A stretch of DNA of 64,000 nucleotides from Cryptomeria japonica (taxonomy: Eukaryota > Streptophyta > Pinopsida > Cupressales > Cupressaceae). The translations under genes and the position numbers were made by a program. This document shows, in pieces, positions 34,142-43,960 of the stretch (its first letter is position 1; each line of letters begins with the position of its first letter). The notes beneath the pieces are model-generated. The model ran no database searches, was not told the DNA's origin, and was given only the letters and a program-made list of their open reading frames with translations. The stretch lies in assembly GCF_030272615.1 (NCBI RefSeq), contig NC_081408.1, positions 341,149,793 through 341,213,792 of the forward strand, given 5' to 3'.

Positions 34142-36832
34142 TTTCGCTCCTAACCCTTCCAAAGGGTCCAAAGCGAATTTCGCTCCTGACCCTTCCAAAG
34201 GGTCCAAAGTGAAATTCTCCATAAGACATTCTACTTTGACCAAAACCTAGAACTAATGCATTCCTAGGCTTGAATGAAGGCAAAAATGCTTGTTTGAATA
34301 AAGAAATGTGAAAATGAAGTTAGGATCTTGGCCAAGATTAGGAATTTCGCTCCTGACCCTTCCAAAGGGTCCAGAGCGAAAATCTTTATAACTCTTGTTT
34401 TCCTCCTTATTTTGGCTAGGCGTTGGCTTGATGGGAGATGAATGGGTATGTTTTTGCCTTGAGAGGGAGTTTGGTTGATTTTGAAGAACAAGATTTTGAC
34501 CTAAAGGGGATTTTCGCTCCTGACCCTTCCAAAGGGTCCAGAGCGAAATTCATCATAAACCTTGCTTCTTGACTTGAATGGATTAAGAACCTTGCTCCTA
34601 ATGTGGATGATGATCTAATTTTGCCTTGTGAAGTGGTTTGAAGCTTGAAAAATGAGTAATTTAGCCAGGAATGAGATTTTCACTCCTGACCCTTCCAAAA
34701 GGCCCAAAGCGAAAATCTTCCCAAAGCACATTTCATCTAAAGTTTGGCTAATCTTTGACTTACAGGGTACCTTGGAAGGAAGCTTGGACATTCTTATTGC
34801 CTTTGAAAGGCTTGAAAGCATTGTAAATGAAGGATTTTGGACAAAAATGAAAATTTCGCTCCTGACCCTTCCAAAGGGTCCAGAGTGAAATTTCTAAAAG
34901 CTCTTAATTTTGCAGTAAAGGAAATCAAGTTTTGATTTGTTATGGCATGGATGGAAGGAAAATGACTTGCTTTTGCCTCTTGGGGTCGTTTTGGAAAGTA
35001 GAAATGAAGGATTTAGCCCAAGAAGGGATTTTCGCTCTGGACCCCTCTTGGGGTCGTTTTGGAAAGTAGAATGAAGGATTTAGCCCAAGAAGAGATTTTC
35101 GCTCCTGACCCTTCCGAAGGGTCCAAAGCGAAAATCTCTCTGAGACACATTTCTTGCCTTATTTGGCCAAAATTTGATGTCCAAGGCATGATGAGATGAA
35201 GTATGAACATGGTCTAGCCTTTGGGGATGTTTAGAAGTTGTGAAAATGAAGGATTCTAGCCAGGAAAGGTAATTTAGCTCCTGACCCTTCCAAAGAGTCC
35301 AGGGCAAAATTCCTTATAAGTATACCTTTTGACCTTTCTCAGGCTTAAAACCTTGTTCCTAGGGCAAAGGGAGATGAGATTTTACCTTGCAATAAAGTTT
35401 CAAGTTGAAAGAATGATGATTTTAGCTCAAAACCAGATTGTCACTCCTAACCCTTCCAAAGGGTCCAGAGCGAAATTCTTGGAAACTCATTTTTTTTTCT
35501 TGGAGATGGTCAAATTCTTGAGTTTATGGCATGGTTAGGTGGACTTTGATGTGTTCTTGCCTTTGGATATTGGATTGAGGTAATGGAGTAGCCAAAACAA
35601 GCTCAAAGTAGGAAATTAGCTCCTGACCCTTCCAAAGGGTCCAGAGCGAAATTTCCTAAAAACCACCTTTTCTCCTTGCAAAATCAAGTCAAACTTGGGT
35701 TGGATGAGAGAAGAGAGGAGTTTCTTTGCCTTGTGAGGTGAATTCAAGATGAAATGATGGGGGAACATGCTAGAAATGATGAAAATCGCTCCTGACCCTT
35801 CCAAAGGGTCCAGGGCGAAAATTCTTCAAACACCTATTTTCCCTTGCAAAATTAAGTCAAACTTGGGTTGGACGTGAGAGGAGAAGTGTTTTCTAGCCTT
35901 TTGAGGTGAATGCAACTTGAAATGATAGAGAAATAAGCCTAAAAAGTGATTTTCGCTCCTAACCCTTCCAAAGGGTACAGAGCGAAAATCCTTGAAAACA
36001 TTGTTTTTTCAAAATTTTGGGCAAGACTAAGCTAGGACAAGGGTGTGAGAAGGCATTTGGATTGCCTTAGAATGAATTTTGGTTGCCAAGAATGCAAAAT
36101 TGAAAGCCTAATGAAAATTTCGCTCCTGACCCTTCCAAAGGGTCCAGAGCGAAATTTCTAAAATTCCCCTTTTTTCTTGCAAATTCAAGACAAGATTTTG
36201 GTTTTTATACCATGGGAAGGAGAAAGACAAGATGTTCTATGCCTTGGAAGTAATTTGAAGTTGGAACGATGGCAAGATTGCCCTAAAACAAGATTTTCAC
36301 TCCTGACCCTTCCAAAGGGTCCAGAGCGAAAATCCTAAAACCTACCCATTCCTTTCAAATTTATGCTAAGACAAGGTTTGACTAAGGTAAGAAATGCCCT
36401 TGAGACTACCTTTGACTTGATGTTGGTTTCCAAAAGTGATGATTTTAGGCCAAAGGAGTATTTTCGCTCCTGACCCTTCCAAAGGGTCCAAGGTGAAAAT
36501 CTCAAAATCCCCTATTTTGCCTTGCAGGAACAAACCAAGCTTGGATGGAGTGAATGAAGAAGACCATTGCCTAGCCTTGAGGGGTGGATTCAAGACAAAA
36601 TGATGAAGGAGTAAGCCTAAACAAGAAAATCGCTCCTGACCCTTCCAAAGGGTCCAGAGCGAAAAACCCTAAAGTCACCTTTTCCTTCAAGATTTGAGTT
36701 AAACCAAGCCTAAACAAAGGTGAAAGAGACTATTTAGAATGCCTTGAAGAAATTATGACCTTCAAAAAAAAATGTGAATTTTGAGCTAAAGTTGGAATTT
36801 CGCTCCTGACCCTTCCAAAGGGTCCAGGGCAA
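34142..36832. repeat. array of about 17 palindromic units, period about 170 bp
   Basis: Each unit is a 37-base imperfect palindrome: outer arms TTTCGCTC and GAGCGAAA, inner arms ACCCTT and AAGGGT around CCA, with CTG/CCA spacers. Units start near 34143, 34178, 34345, 34513, 34679, 34855, 35097, 35274, 35440, 35612, 35785, 35951, 36118, 36296, 36463, 36630 and 36797. A part unit lies near 35030. Palindrome cores hardly vary, whereas the roughly 130-base spacers differ widely. That pattern suggests the palindrome is conserved by selection or by a structure-driven copying process. Confidence 0.9.
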
Positions 36833-37284
36833 AATTCTTATAGGGTCTGTTCCTAGAGAAAATCTTGGGCAAGTTTCATGTTAATATCTTTTTGTTGATG
36901 ATTTAAGTTGAAAATGCTATGTTGAAATGAATTTATCATGTGTCCTTAATCATCTTTTGGTTTCGCAGATGAAAGAAGACCAAGCCAAGGCAAGGACGAC
37001 CTTCTCCAGCCCAGCATCAACAAGGACGATCTTCTCCAGCCCAGCCTCATCAAGGACGACCTCTTCCAGTCCAACATTTGAAGGAAAGACAAGGTGGCAT
37101 CCCAGTCATCACTCCTCCAGTCGGGTTGGTCCACTTCAGCATGTCCAAATTCAATGTACCTGACTCATCAAAGATGGCACTAACTTCGATGTACCTACCC
37201 CGGCTATCCATTGGTCGAATATTCCAGAGAAGACATGTGTCCAAATAATGCAATTATTTCATTGGTCAGAATTAAGTTTGTTGT

Positions 37285-37380
37285 AACAAACCCTAATTAG
37301 AGTTTTCATTGTAAAATCTCGGCCATTGATCTCAAATTGATCTAAGCCATTGAATTGTATTGTGGGCACTATATAAGCCT
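37285..37380 (+). promoter_or_regulatory. LTR promoter block of the 4.7-kb LTR
   Basis: AACCCTAATTAGAGTTTT near 37290 (one change from the palindrome in the sister LTR), then CTATATAAGCC near 37369. Start of transcription is expected about 30 bases downstream. Confidence 0.6.
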
Positions 37381-39592
37381 GGCTCTTCATTTTGTAAAGG
37401 CTGATAGTTAGTCATTAATAGTTAGAAGGTGAATAGTTAGTTCATAGAGGTTAGAATAGCTAATGATTAATAGAAAATAGAATAGCAGTTAGAGTAGAAT
37501 AGGAGGACAAGGCAAGAAATTGTTGCCATTGATTGTAAATAAACTCCATTTTTCATTGAAGTAATGGTGAAGTGTGTCGTTTCTTGCAATATGCATGGTT
37601 TCTTGTTGAATCTTCAATTCTAGATGGTAGATGATTAGATTGAATGAAGAAAATTGTTGAATGCACCTATGTGGAATCCGTCTAATCCAAACCACTAGCC
37701 TCTTGCTGATGGTAAGTGCGCCTTGCGTGGTCAACTGGAATAAAATGAGCTTAATCTTAAGTCGTTACACATCTATTGTCCATGCATTATCTTGAATGGT
37801 GATCAGTGTCTGATGGTGTACGATTTGAACATATTGGAAGCACCCCTTAGAAGATCACATTGAGCTGGTGTCGAATTGTCAAGCCTGATGGTGAGACCCA
37901 GCCCAGTAGGACTCCACCTAGTCATTCATCCATCTTCTCGCATTCTAGGTAGTAGAGTAGACTTCCTGAACCTTGCATCTTTTGCCATTTGTTTGTCTTC
38001 CAGTTAGTAAATAGGACTCGTGATTCCAGCAAATCAGACGTTTAGTCATCAAGTGTAAGTCCCCTTGTGATTCCAGCAAAATCACATCATACCACAAAGA
38101 GCTTATCCACGAGTAGAGAACCTACATACAAGAACCTTGGAGTTGCCTCGACTGATCCTTCGGCGAGATCTTCAGCAGTCGGGAAACTTTGGTCAAGAGA
38201 GGATAAGGTACCTTTAGGTATTTTATTATGTGTTCGCATGTGCATGAAAAACACATCAACAACTACCCAAGTAGCTATCCCACTAAAGTCGCTTGTTTGC
38301 ACATATAGACCTTGGAATCAGCAGTGATTTTTCAGGAGAGGATAGAATACCTTTGGGTATCTTATTCTAATGTTTGGTAGATGATAAAACGTACACCAAC
38401 AGAACTCACAGAGAGAATAGAACTGCCTACAACCAGCAAGGATAGTTCTTAAGGCCCTCTCAATACAAACCACTACCTCCACAATGCTACTGGACATAGC
38501 ATTGGTGAAAATGCATTAATTGATAATTTATATTTTTTGTTTCCTCTAGGGAACATATTTAAAACAATATTTGTCTAAATTACTTGCTCTTAGGGCCATT
38601 GCATTATTTTTGTATTGGTGAATGCACCTTTTATTTTGTAACTGTTTTTCTAAATATCAGGAATTTTTAAGCATGCCCTTGTATTTTCCAAATCCATTGA
38701 ATGAAAAATATGAACGTAAATGCTTTTGAAGATATCTGTATATAATATAACTCGGAATTTGTCTGAAAATATTTGAGATAATGCACCTCTACATCAAGTA
38801 TTTAAACATTGCTTATTCTAATTACATTAAACATTTTCATATTTGAAGCTTAGAGGTTACTGGAATCCCATATCTAGGCAGTTACTTCTTTGGCAATATG
38901 AACTGGGAAGAAAATGTCCATATGCCAGTCCGTTGATGGTTGGGCAAACTAATCTGCAATCCAATTGTTTGAAAGCTTGAATAACAGTGACATTATAATA
39001 ATAAATTAAAATAATTCCTATGGTAGAAACAAACATGAGCTATGACAAACATACTTGAAAGTTGAAGAAGTTGAATTTGCTCATTGAAATGAAAAATTTG
39101 TTCTTTTTCTGTGCAGAGTTAATTTCTATGTTTGTTGTCGTGTTTATGTTCAAATTTTGTTTATTCAGTTCTTGTCAATTACAATCATCCTAGTACCGTA
39201 GGACAGCTTTAAATGCTGTATTTCTTTAACACTTACCTGCTAAAAACAAGTAGTTTTAACTCAAGGTATTTGTGTCCACTATTAAAGAATGCTTGGAAAA
39301 GGCACAAATAAGTCATTAAAACTTTTCCAGAGTGAAAAAAAATAAAGACCAAGAAGTATGTCAACAAAAAATGTGCAGAAAGTCCGTCAGAAAAAGAAGA
39401 AATTGTTTTATTTGACGAATAGTTGATATGCACATAAAATAAAATCTTTCTTCAACAGCATTGTTTATTTTGTTGAAAAGCTGTAGAATATTAATTTAGT
39501 TAACTAAAGTTTTAAGCTTTTTAAATCAAACATTCAAGGTGTGATTAATAAGCAATTGAAATAGGGTGTGCTACAATGTAAATCCATCTTAC

Positions 39593-40847
39593 CCAAAACC
39601 ATCTTCTGACCAGCCTGTATAGAAAATTCCCTCAGCAGTATTGAATGCCTGATGTTCCATTCCTGCATGAAGCATAGCTGCTGCAACACCATATGTTACA
39701 CCTGTCCAAATCTCTCGAGATTGCATGCATGTTTCATCCACTTTTCCATTTGGATGCATGCCATTCACAGCACCCATCCGTCCTCCTCCAATTTTCATAA
39801 CATTGAAATCATATATTTTCTGCAGAGAACTTCGTATTTTCGAATTGTCAAAAATTGCAGGTAGGCCTGATGCCCATGAATACCATTGTCCGGCCAACTG
39901 ATCTGCCTGAATTGAGTTGCTGTTGCTACTGGTCCCACTGTCATAATTAAAATATGAGCCATTCCAAAGTTTCTTCTCGTATGCTACCTTAGCCTTTTGA
40001 AATTCAATCCTATATTTTTCTGCAGACTCTTTGTGGCCCAATTTATCTGCCATTGCTGCAGCAGCTTGAAGTGCAGAAATCCATAGACCTCCACAATATG
40101 CACTAACACCATGTACTGTCCAAGTATCGTATGTCTGGTCAGGAAATCCATCATTCTCAATGAGGCCATCACCATCCCGATCAAACTTCTGCATGTATTC
40201 CATAGCAGCACAGACAGCAGGCCAGACATCTTTGCCAAATGACAAGTCATTAGTTGCAACCAGATCCCTGTACACCTGAAGCACAAACTTTGAGTTCAGA
40301 TCCTTCCACTGGCTTGTATCATGTATATTGTATGCATTTATTTCAAGCCAAGGATCATGTAATCCCAAATCGTGAGGTACAGCACCTTTTACCTTTCTAA
40401 TTCCCCAATTACCTTCAGCTAGAAATTTAGTTTTTGTATTGTCTTCAATCAAAACAGCCTTTGCAAACTCACGCTGTATATTAAGCTCAATCTTTGGAAA
40501 GAGATCCAGCAATGCAAAAGATGCATAAAAATGTACATCATATGTACACCACATCATATACTCCACACCCTCTAAGTACAGAAATTGACCCACATTCTCT
40601 TCAGTTAACCCAGAATTTGCTTCTGTTGTTGTCACTTTATTTTCATGATTCTGATCTTGTAGCAAGTTTGATTCTATATCTGCAACAACATTAGAGGCAT
40701 CCAATCTCTGAACTTCTGTGACATGATTCAAATCACCATTTTGTGCAGAAACTGTGACCCTCGTTTCTGTTTTATTTTCTTTCTTCCGTGACTTTTTTCG
40801 AGACTCTTCTTTGTTGGTCTTGTCCTGTTCCACTGGTGGTCCACCAT
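39593..40847 (-). CDS. GBA2: non-lysosomal glucosylceramidase (GBA2 type), large exon
   Basis: A 1,255-base exon encoding about 418 residues of a GH116 beta-glucosidase that cleaves glucosylceramide at the cytosolic face of membranes. It starts after TTTCTTGTAG (AG at 40849-40848) with the split Asp codon of DGGPPVEQ and ends with GFG at donor GG|GTAAGA. After a Lys/Glu-rich linker of about 85 residues come [20 protein letters not shown], holding the family's catalytic nucleophile Glu in the LEGxEY motif, then [37 protein letters not shown] with the expected acid/base Asp in [23 protein letters not shown] and [11 protein letters not shown]. No stops or frameshifts, so the gene looks functional. 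The next exon is 27.9 kb away at 11735. The N-terminal roughly 500 residues are encoded upstream, probably beyond 64 kb; I found no further exon. Regulation cannot be read from this window. Confidence 0.95.
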
Positions 40848-41689
40848 CTACAAGAAACAACCACCATAGCACCATAAACAGATTATGACTTGTCTGAGGA
40901 TGCTTCCAAGATTTATACAATTAGAATAAAAACAGAAAAAGTTTCCATTTCATCTCAATCCAGATTTAATAAATGACAAGTTTCCATGCATAGATTAGTT
41001 TCAATATGTTGCGCATGAACTGTATACAATATTTAGGTTAAAATGATTAAATAAAAGAGAAATTGTTTATACTATATAACCAAACAAGAGACCAATCAGC
41101 TAACAGGGAACAATAAATAGAATATGTTCAACACATGAAAACTAAACAATAATTAGAAAATCAGTTTTCATTTCAAAATAACTCCATATGTGACCAATTA
41201 GCTTAACTTGAAAATAATAATCCAAAAATGGATCCTAATTACAATCGAAACATCAATTTTTAATCCAATCAAGTCAATGAGTCCAATTCAAGACAATTTT
41301 GAATTGGAGATTCATTTCTATCAGTTGAACACATTTAGGAGGCATGAACAGGTTTTTGAAGAAAGCAATCCGAAGATCCTGGAGAAGAACATAATTTTGA
41401 GCACAACTTCGAAAAATCACACTTGTTATTTGTCAAAGAGCTATAAAGGCCCTCTTAAGATCGGCATTCATTCATATTCATTGTACTTGACTGGTTAATG
41501 TGATGAGAATATTTACTCACCCAACTAGAACTTTTCCCCTTTTTGGGTTTCTCCAAACCAAAACTTGTATCAAAATCATTGTCAAGTGTCTTTTCTCACT
41601 TTATGATTCCTATTGCTTTGGATTTCATACTGCATTTCTCATAATAACTCATTTGAAGTTAGTTTGAGAATTGGAATGAAATGTTGAGC
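40848..41689. other. intron sequence upstream of the large GBA2 exon
   Basis: AT-rich, with a pyrimidine-rich acceptor tract next to 40848. Nothing else is assignable; one plus-strand frame of 96 codons has no recognisable features. Confidence 0.4.
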
Positions 41690-41910
41690 TGCCTACTTGT
41701 CTGCTTGAGCTGGTTGCTTGCTTGCTTGAGCTGGTTGGATGCTTGCTTGAGCTGGTTGTTTGCTTTCTTGAGCTGGTTGGATGTTTGCTTGAGCTACCTG
41801 GGTGTCTACTTCAGCTGCTTGTCAGTGTGCTTCAACTACCTACCTATCTAGTTGAGCAGCCTATGTGTGTGCTTAAGCTGGTTGCTTGCGCATCAGCTGG
41901 CTATTTGTTT
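41690..41910. repeat. degenerate minisatellite, about 21-28 bp unit
   Basis: About nine units of GCTTGAGCTGGTTG followed by GCTTGCTT or GATGTTT decay toward the right (GCTTCAACTACC, GTTGAGCAGCC). The repetitive Leu/Val-rich frame across it is a by-product. Confidence 0.75.
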
Positions 41911-42929
41911 GCTGACTTGTGCCAAGTCAGATCTTGTGCCACATTATTGATTGAGTTTTCAAAAATATGGTTTCTAAAGAATTGTTTTCATCCTCCTTTA
42001 TTCAAGTATGTACGCTAAAGTTGGGAAGGGACTGTAGCGTATGGTGGGGTACATGACAGCTGCTGTAATCTGAATCATTCTTTTTTGTCAGAAATGTAAC
42101 GTTAATCATCATATCTTTTGAGGCGTTAAAAGGTTTCGGTACACAAATTTATCATGGTATTAAACCTTGCTTGGACACATATTTGGTTTGATGGGCATTG
42201 GAAGTTGATTATACACCGATTTTGTGATTATTCGAAAGTCAAAATCATTTTGTTTCTTTGCAAAGCTTTCTTTCGAGTCTTTTTTTCACTTGTCATTTCT
42301 TTTTAAAACACACACTAAAGATTAAAAAACATGCATGCAGCTGTGAACGTTTGTTTTGTATTTTTCAGAAAATATTTTTGAAATACGTTTGGTGGGCTGC
42401 GTTTTATTGTGTGAGAATATTGCTAGTTGGTGTGCAGAGTGTGTTGGATGGCAGAATTTCATTTTGTGTATCTTTGATGAGGTGTTGTAATCTCCATTAA
42501 ACATTACCTGTCAGGCTGCTGAAAGAAGGAATTGTAACTGCTGTGTATGGACAGAAATATTAAAGACGTCTTATTATCGATACTGATTAGGAGTTGCTGT
42601 GGGAGTTAATGGAGATGCTACGGGGTCATAGTTGACAAATATACTTGAAAACTGTCTACTCTATGAGATTTTGTTGGGAGATGTAAAGGGAAGCTTTGTT
42701 TTCAGGTTGAAGAAACAGAAAGAGATGCATGTGTTAGGTAAAAAGATGGGTCGAAGAAAGTGAGAAGTGGTTTTTGTAAACAATAGAAGACACAAGCTGA
42801 AGAACCTGAGTGGTGGTTAGTGTGAACAAATGAAGACAGAGATCGAAGCGAGTGGTAGTTTGTGTGAAGGAAAGAAGACTCAGATAAAAGAAGTGTGAGG
42901 CTCTATTAAAGAACATGGTATTACCACAT
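41911..42929. other. no gene or delimited element
   Basis: Unassigned sequence. Around 42770-42900 three similar AAAGAAGACNNAG phrases (near 42785, 42830, 42873) hint at an old short repeat. Confidence 0.25.
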
Positions 42930-43025
42930 AAAAGCTAAGTTACCGATTCGGGTACGGATATGGATAAGGATTCACGGATTCGGCAAAAAAACAAAAACAC
43001 CTTGGGTACGGGTACGGGTACGTCC

Positions 43026-43068
<43 letters not shown>

Positions 43069-43400
43069 CAAACATCAAAACTATATATGTTCATAGTTCA
43101 AACATACAATGTAACTTTCCCATACAATGATACATAAATGATAACAGATAAATCATAAATCCATAATTGTCAATGCCTATAAATAATCTGATATTCATAT
43201 ATCATAAATATAATATCAAATTCATAATTTGCAAAAAAGATAATATTCAAGTTTCAAACTGATTCAAGTTTGTTTATACTTTTTTTTACTTTTATGACCT
43301 GTGGGCCCCGTTCTTTGGGAACCCATGGGCCTTGGTTCTCCCGGGTCCAGGACCCGGACCCAGCCCTTTTCCCCAAGAACCAGTATCTGAGCATTAAAGG
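42930..43400. mobile_element. possible DNA-transposon relic with GGGTACG repeats and a (TA)n tract
   Basis: The left part carries GATTCGGGTACGGATATGG and then GGGTACGGGTACGGGTACG next to a (TA)n tract of about 40 bases (43026-43065). The right part (about 43300-43375) has GGGCCCCGTTC, TCCCGGGTCCAGGACCCGG and ACCCAGCCC. Short GC-rich repeats at both ends of AT-rich DNA resemble the subterminal structure of the element at 14178. No TIR or duplication could be established. Confidence 0.3.
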
Positions 43401-43599
43401 TACCCTCAGAGATGGCACGTTCTGTTTTTGAAATTCATAATCACATGTTATCGGAGAAAGATATCGGGTTGGAGGAATGTAAGTAGGATCTCACATGTTG
43501 GAAGCTATACATAATCCTGTTGCTGTTCACTGAAGCTGATGATCTGAATTTTATATATTTTTTAGTGATTAAAGGAGATTGAGTTGCTAATTGATGTAT

Positions 43600-43960
43600 T
43601 GTGATTAGAGTGTATTACTGAGTTGGTGCTCTATTTGAGGTTGTTGCTTCAGCTGTTGGAAGTTGATGCTTCAAGGGGAGTTGGTGCTCTCAGTGGGTTG
43701 GTGCTCACATCTGTATTTTGGGTTGGTGCCCAATTGTTAATAAATAGCTTTTGAATTGCCGTGGTGTTTTACCCAAAAGGGGTTTCGAGGTGAAAAAATT
43801 GAGTTCTTGCATTTGTCTTCTGTATGCAGTTTATTGTATGAGGTTGGAAGTATTGAATGTTTTTAAAATACTGATTCACCCCTTCCCCCTCCCCCCCCCC
43901 CCCTCTCAGTATTTTCTGTTGCTTTTCAAAACATAATCATACCAATCTAGTGATATATCT
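43600..43960 (+). mobile_element. LTR-like U5 fragment with a poly-C tract
   Basis: Repeated TTGGTGCTC and GGGTTGGTGCCC phrases, AATAAATAG near 43740, GGTGTTTTACCCAAAAGGGGT near 43760 and a final C/T tract (43878-43907) before CTCAGTATTTTCTG. This order is familiar from plant copia LTR 3' parts. Only a fragment is recognisable. Confidence 0.4.

Larger units (their letters stand above)
33543..38261 (+). mobile_element. very long solo LTR (4,719 bp) nested in the 28460 LTR
   Basis: Begins TATTGTGACG and ends CACATCAACA, flanked by a perfect 5-bp duplication ACTAC (33538-33542, 38262-38266). The sister LTR sequence resumes on the far side, which proves nesting. Order inside: CACACATCGCCCCATTGC opening, an ATATGGAATATAAC inverted repeat (34050-34115), the palindromic array (34142-36832), three copies of a CCAGCCCAGCATC-like phrase (about 37005-37080), a CATTGGTC phrase, a telo-box block, the TATA at about 37370, AATAAA near 37548 and U5. 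No polyprotein is present. The first dinucleotide is TA, perhaps TG changed by mutation. Confidence 0.88.
28460..38401 (+). mobile_element. long solo LTR (about 3.1 kb net) carrying two nested insertions
   Basis: Starts TGTTGTGACC and ends GTACACCAACA; flanked by GGACT (28455-28459) and GAACT (38402-38406), one mismatch. Removing the 31239-33346 and 33543-38261 insertions and their duplications leaves about 3,105 bases. U3 has the CACACATCGCCCC opening, then a tandem array (29118-30420), a CATTGGTC phrase, an AAACCCTAATTAGGGTTT block and a TATA box. The end (GAGAGGATAGAATACCTTTGGGTATCTTATTC before 38401, split here as a description of the U5 end) matches the ends of the sister LTRs. No internal domain adjoins it, so it is a solo LTR. 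Confidence 0.82.
11736..39592 (-). other. GBA2: giant intron of the glucosylceramidase gene (27,857 bases)
   Basis: The donor is GTAAGA (reading down from 39592) and the acceptor TTTTTGCAG (ending at 11736). The flanking exons join in phase and give an uninterrupted GH116 alignment, so no exon is expected in between. Most of the length is explained by transposable elements listed separately. The stretches 11760-12465, 16924-19840, 26831-27826 and 38407-39590 show no element I can delimit and may be original intron. Confidence 0.88.

Noticed and set aside
34264-36593. Many short frames encoding the recurring peptide ALDPLEGSGAK or GPFGRVRS
   Set aside because: These are translations of the palindromic DNA unit in different frames, each ending soon after; not genes.
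34142-36832. CRISPR-like pattern of conserved repeats with diverse spacers
   Set aside because: Period is about 170 bases, spacers are 130 bases, repeats are palindromic, and the setting is an LTR in a plant intron; no cas genes.
36927-37163. Ser/Thr-rich plus-strand frame
   Set aside because: It follows three copies of a short CCAGCCCAGC-type repeat in the LTR and has no supporting features.
41722-42018. Leu-rich plus-strand frame resembling a membrane or leucine-rich protein
   Set aside because: The Leu pattern comes from the decaying GCTTGAGCTGGTTG minisatellite.
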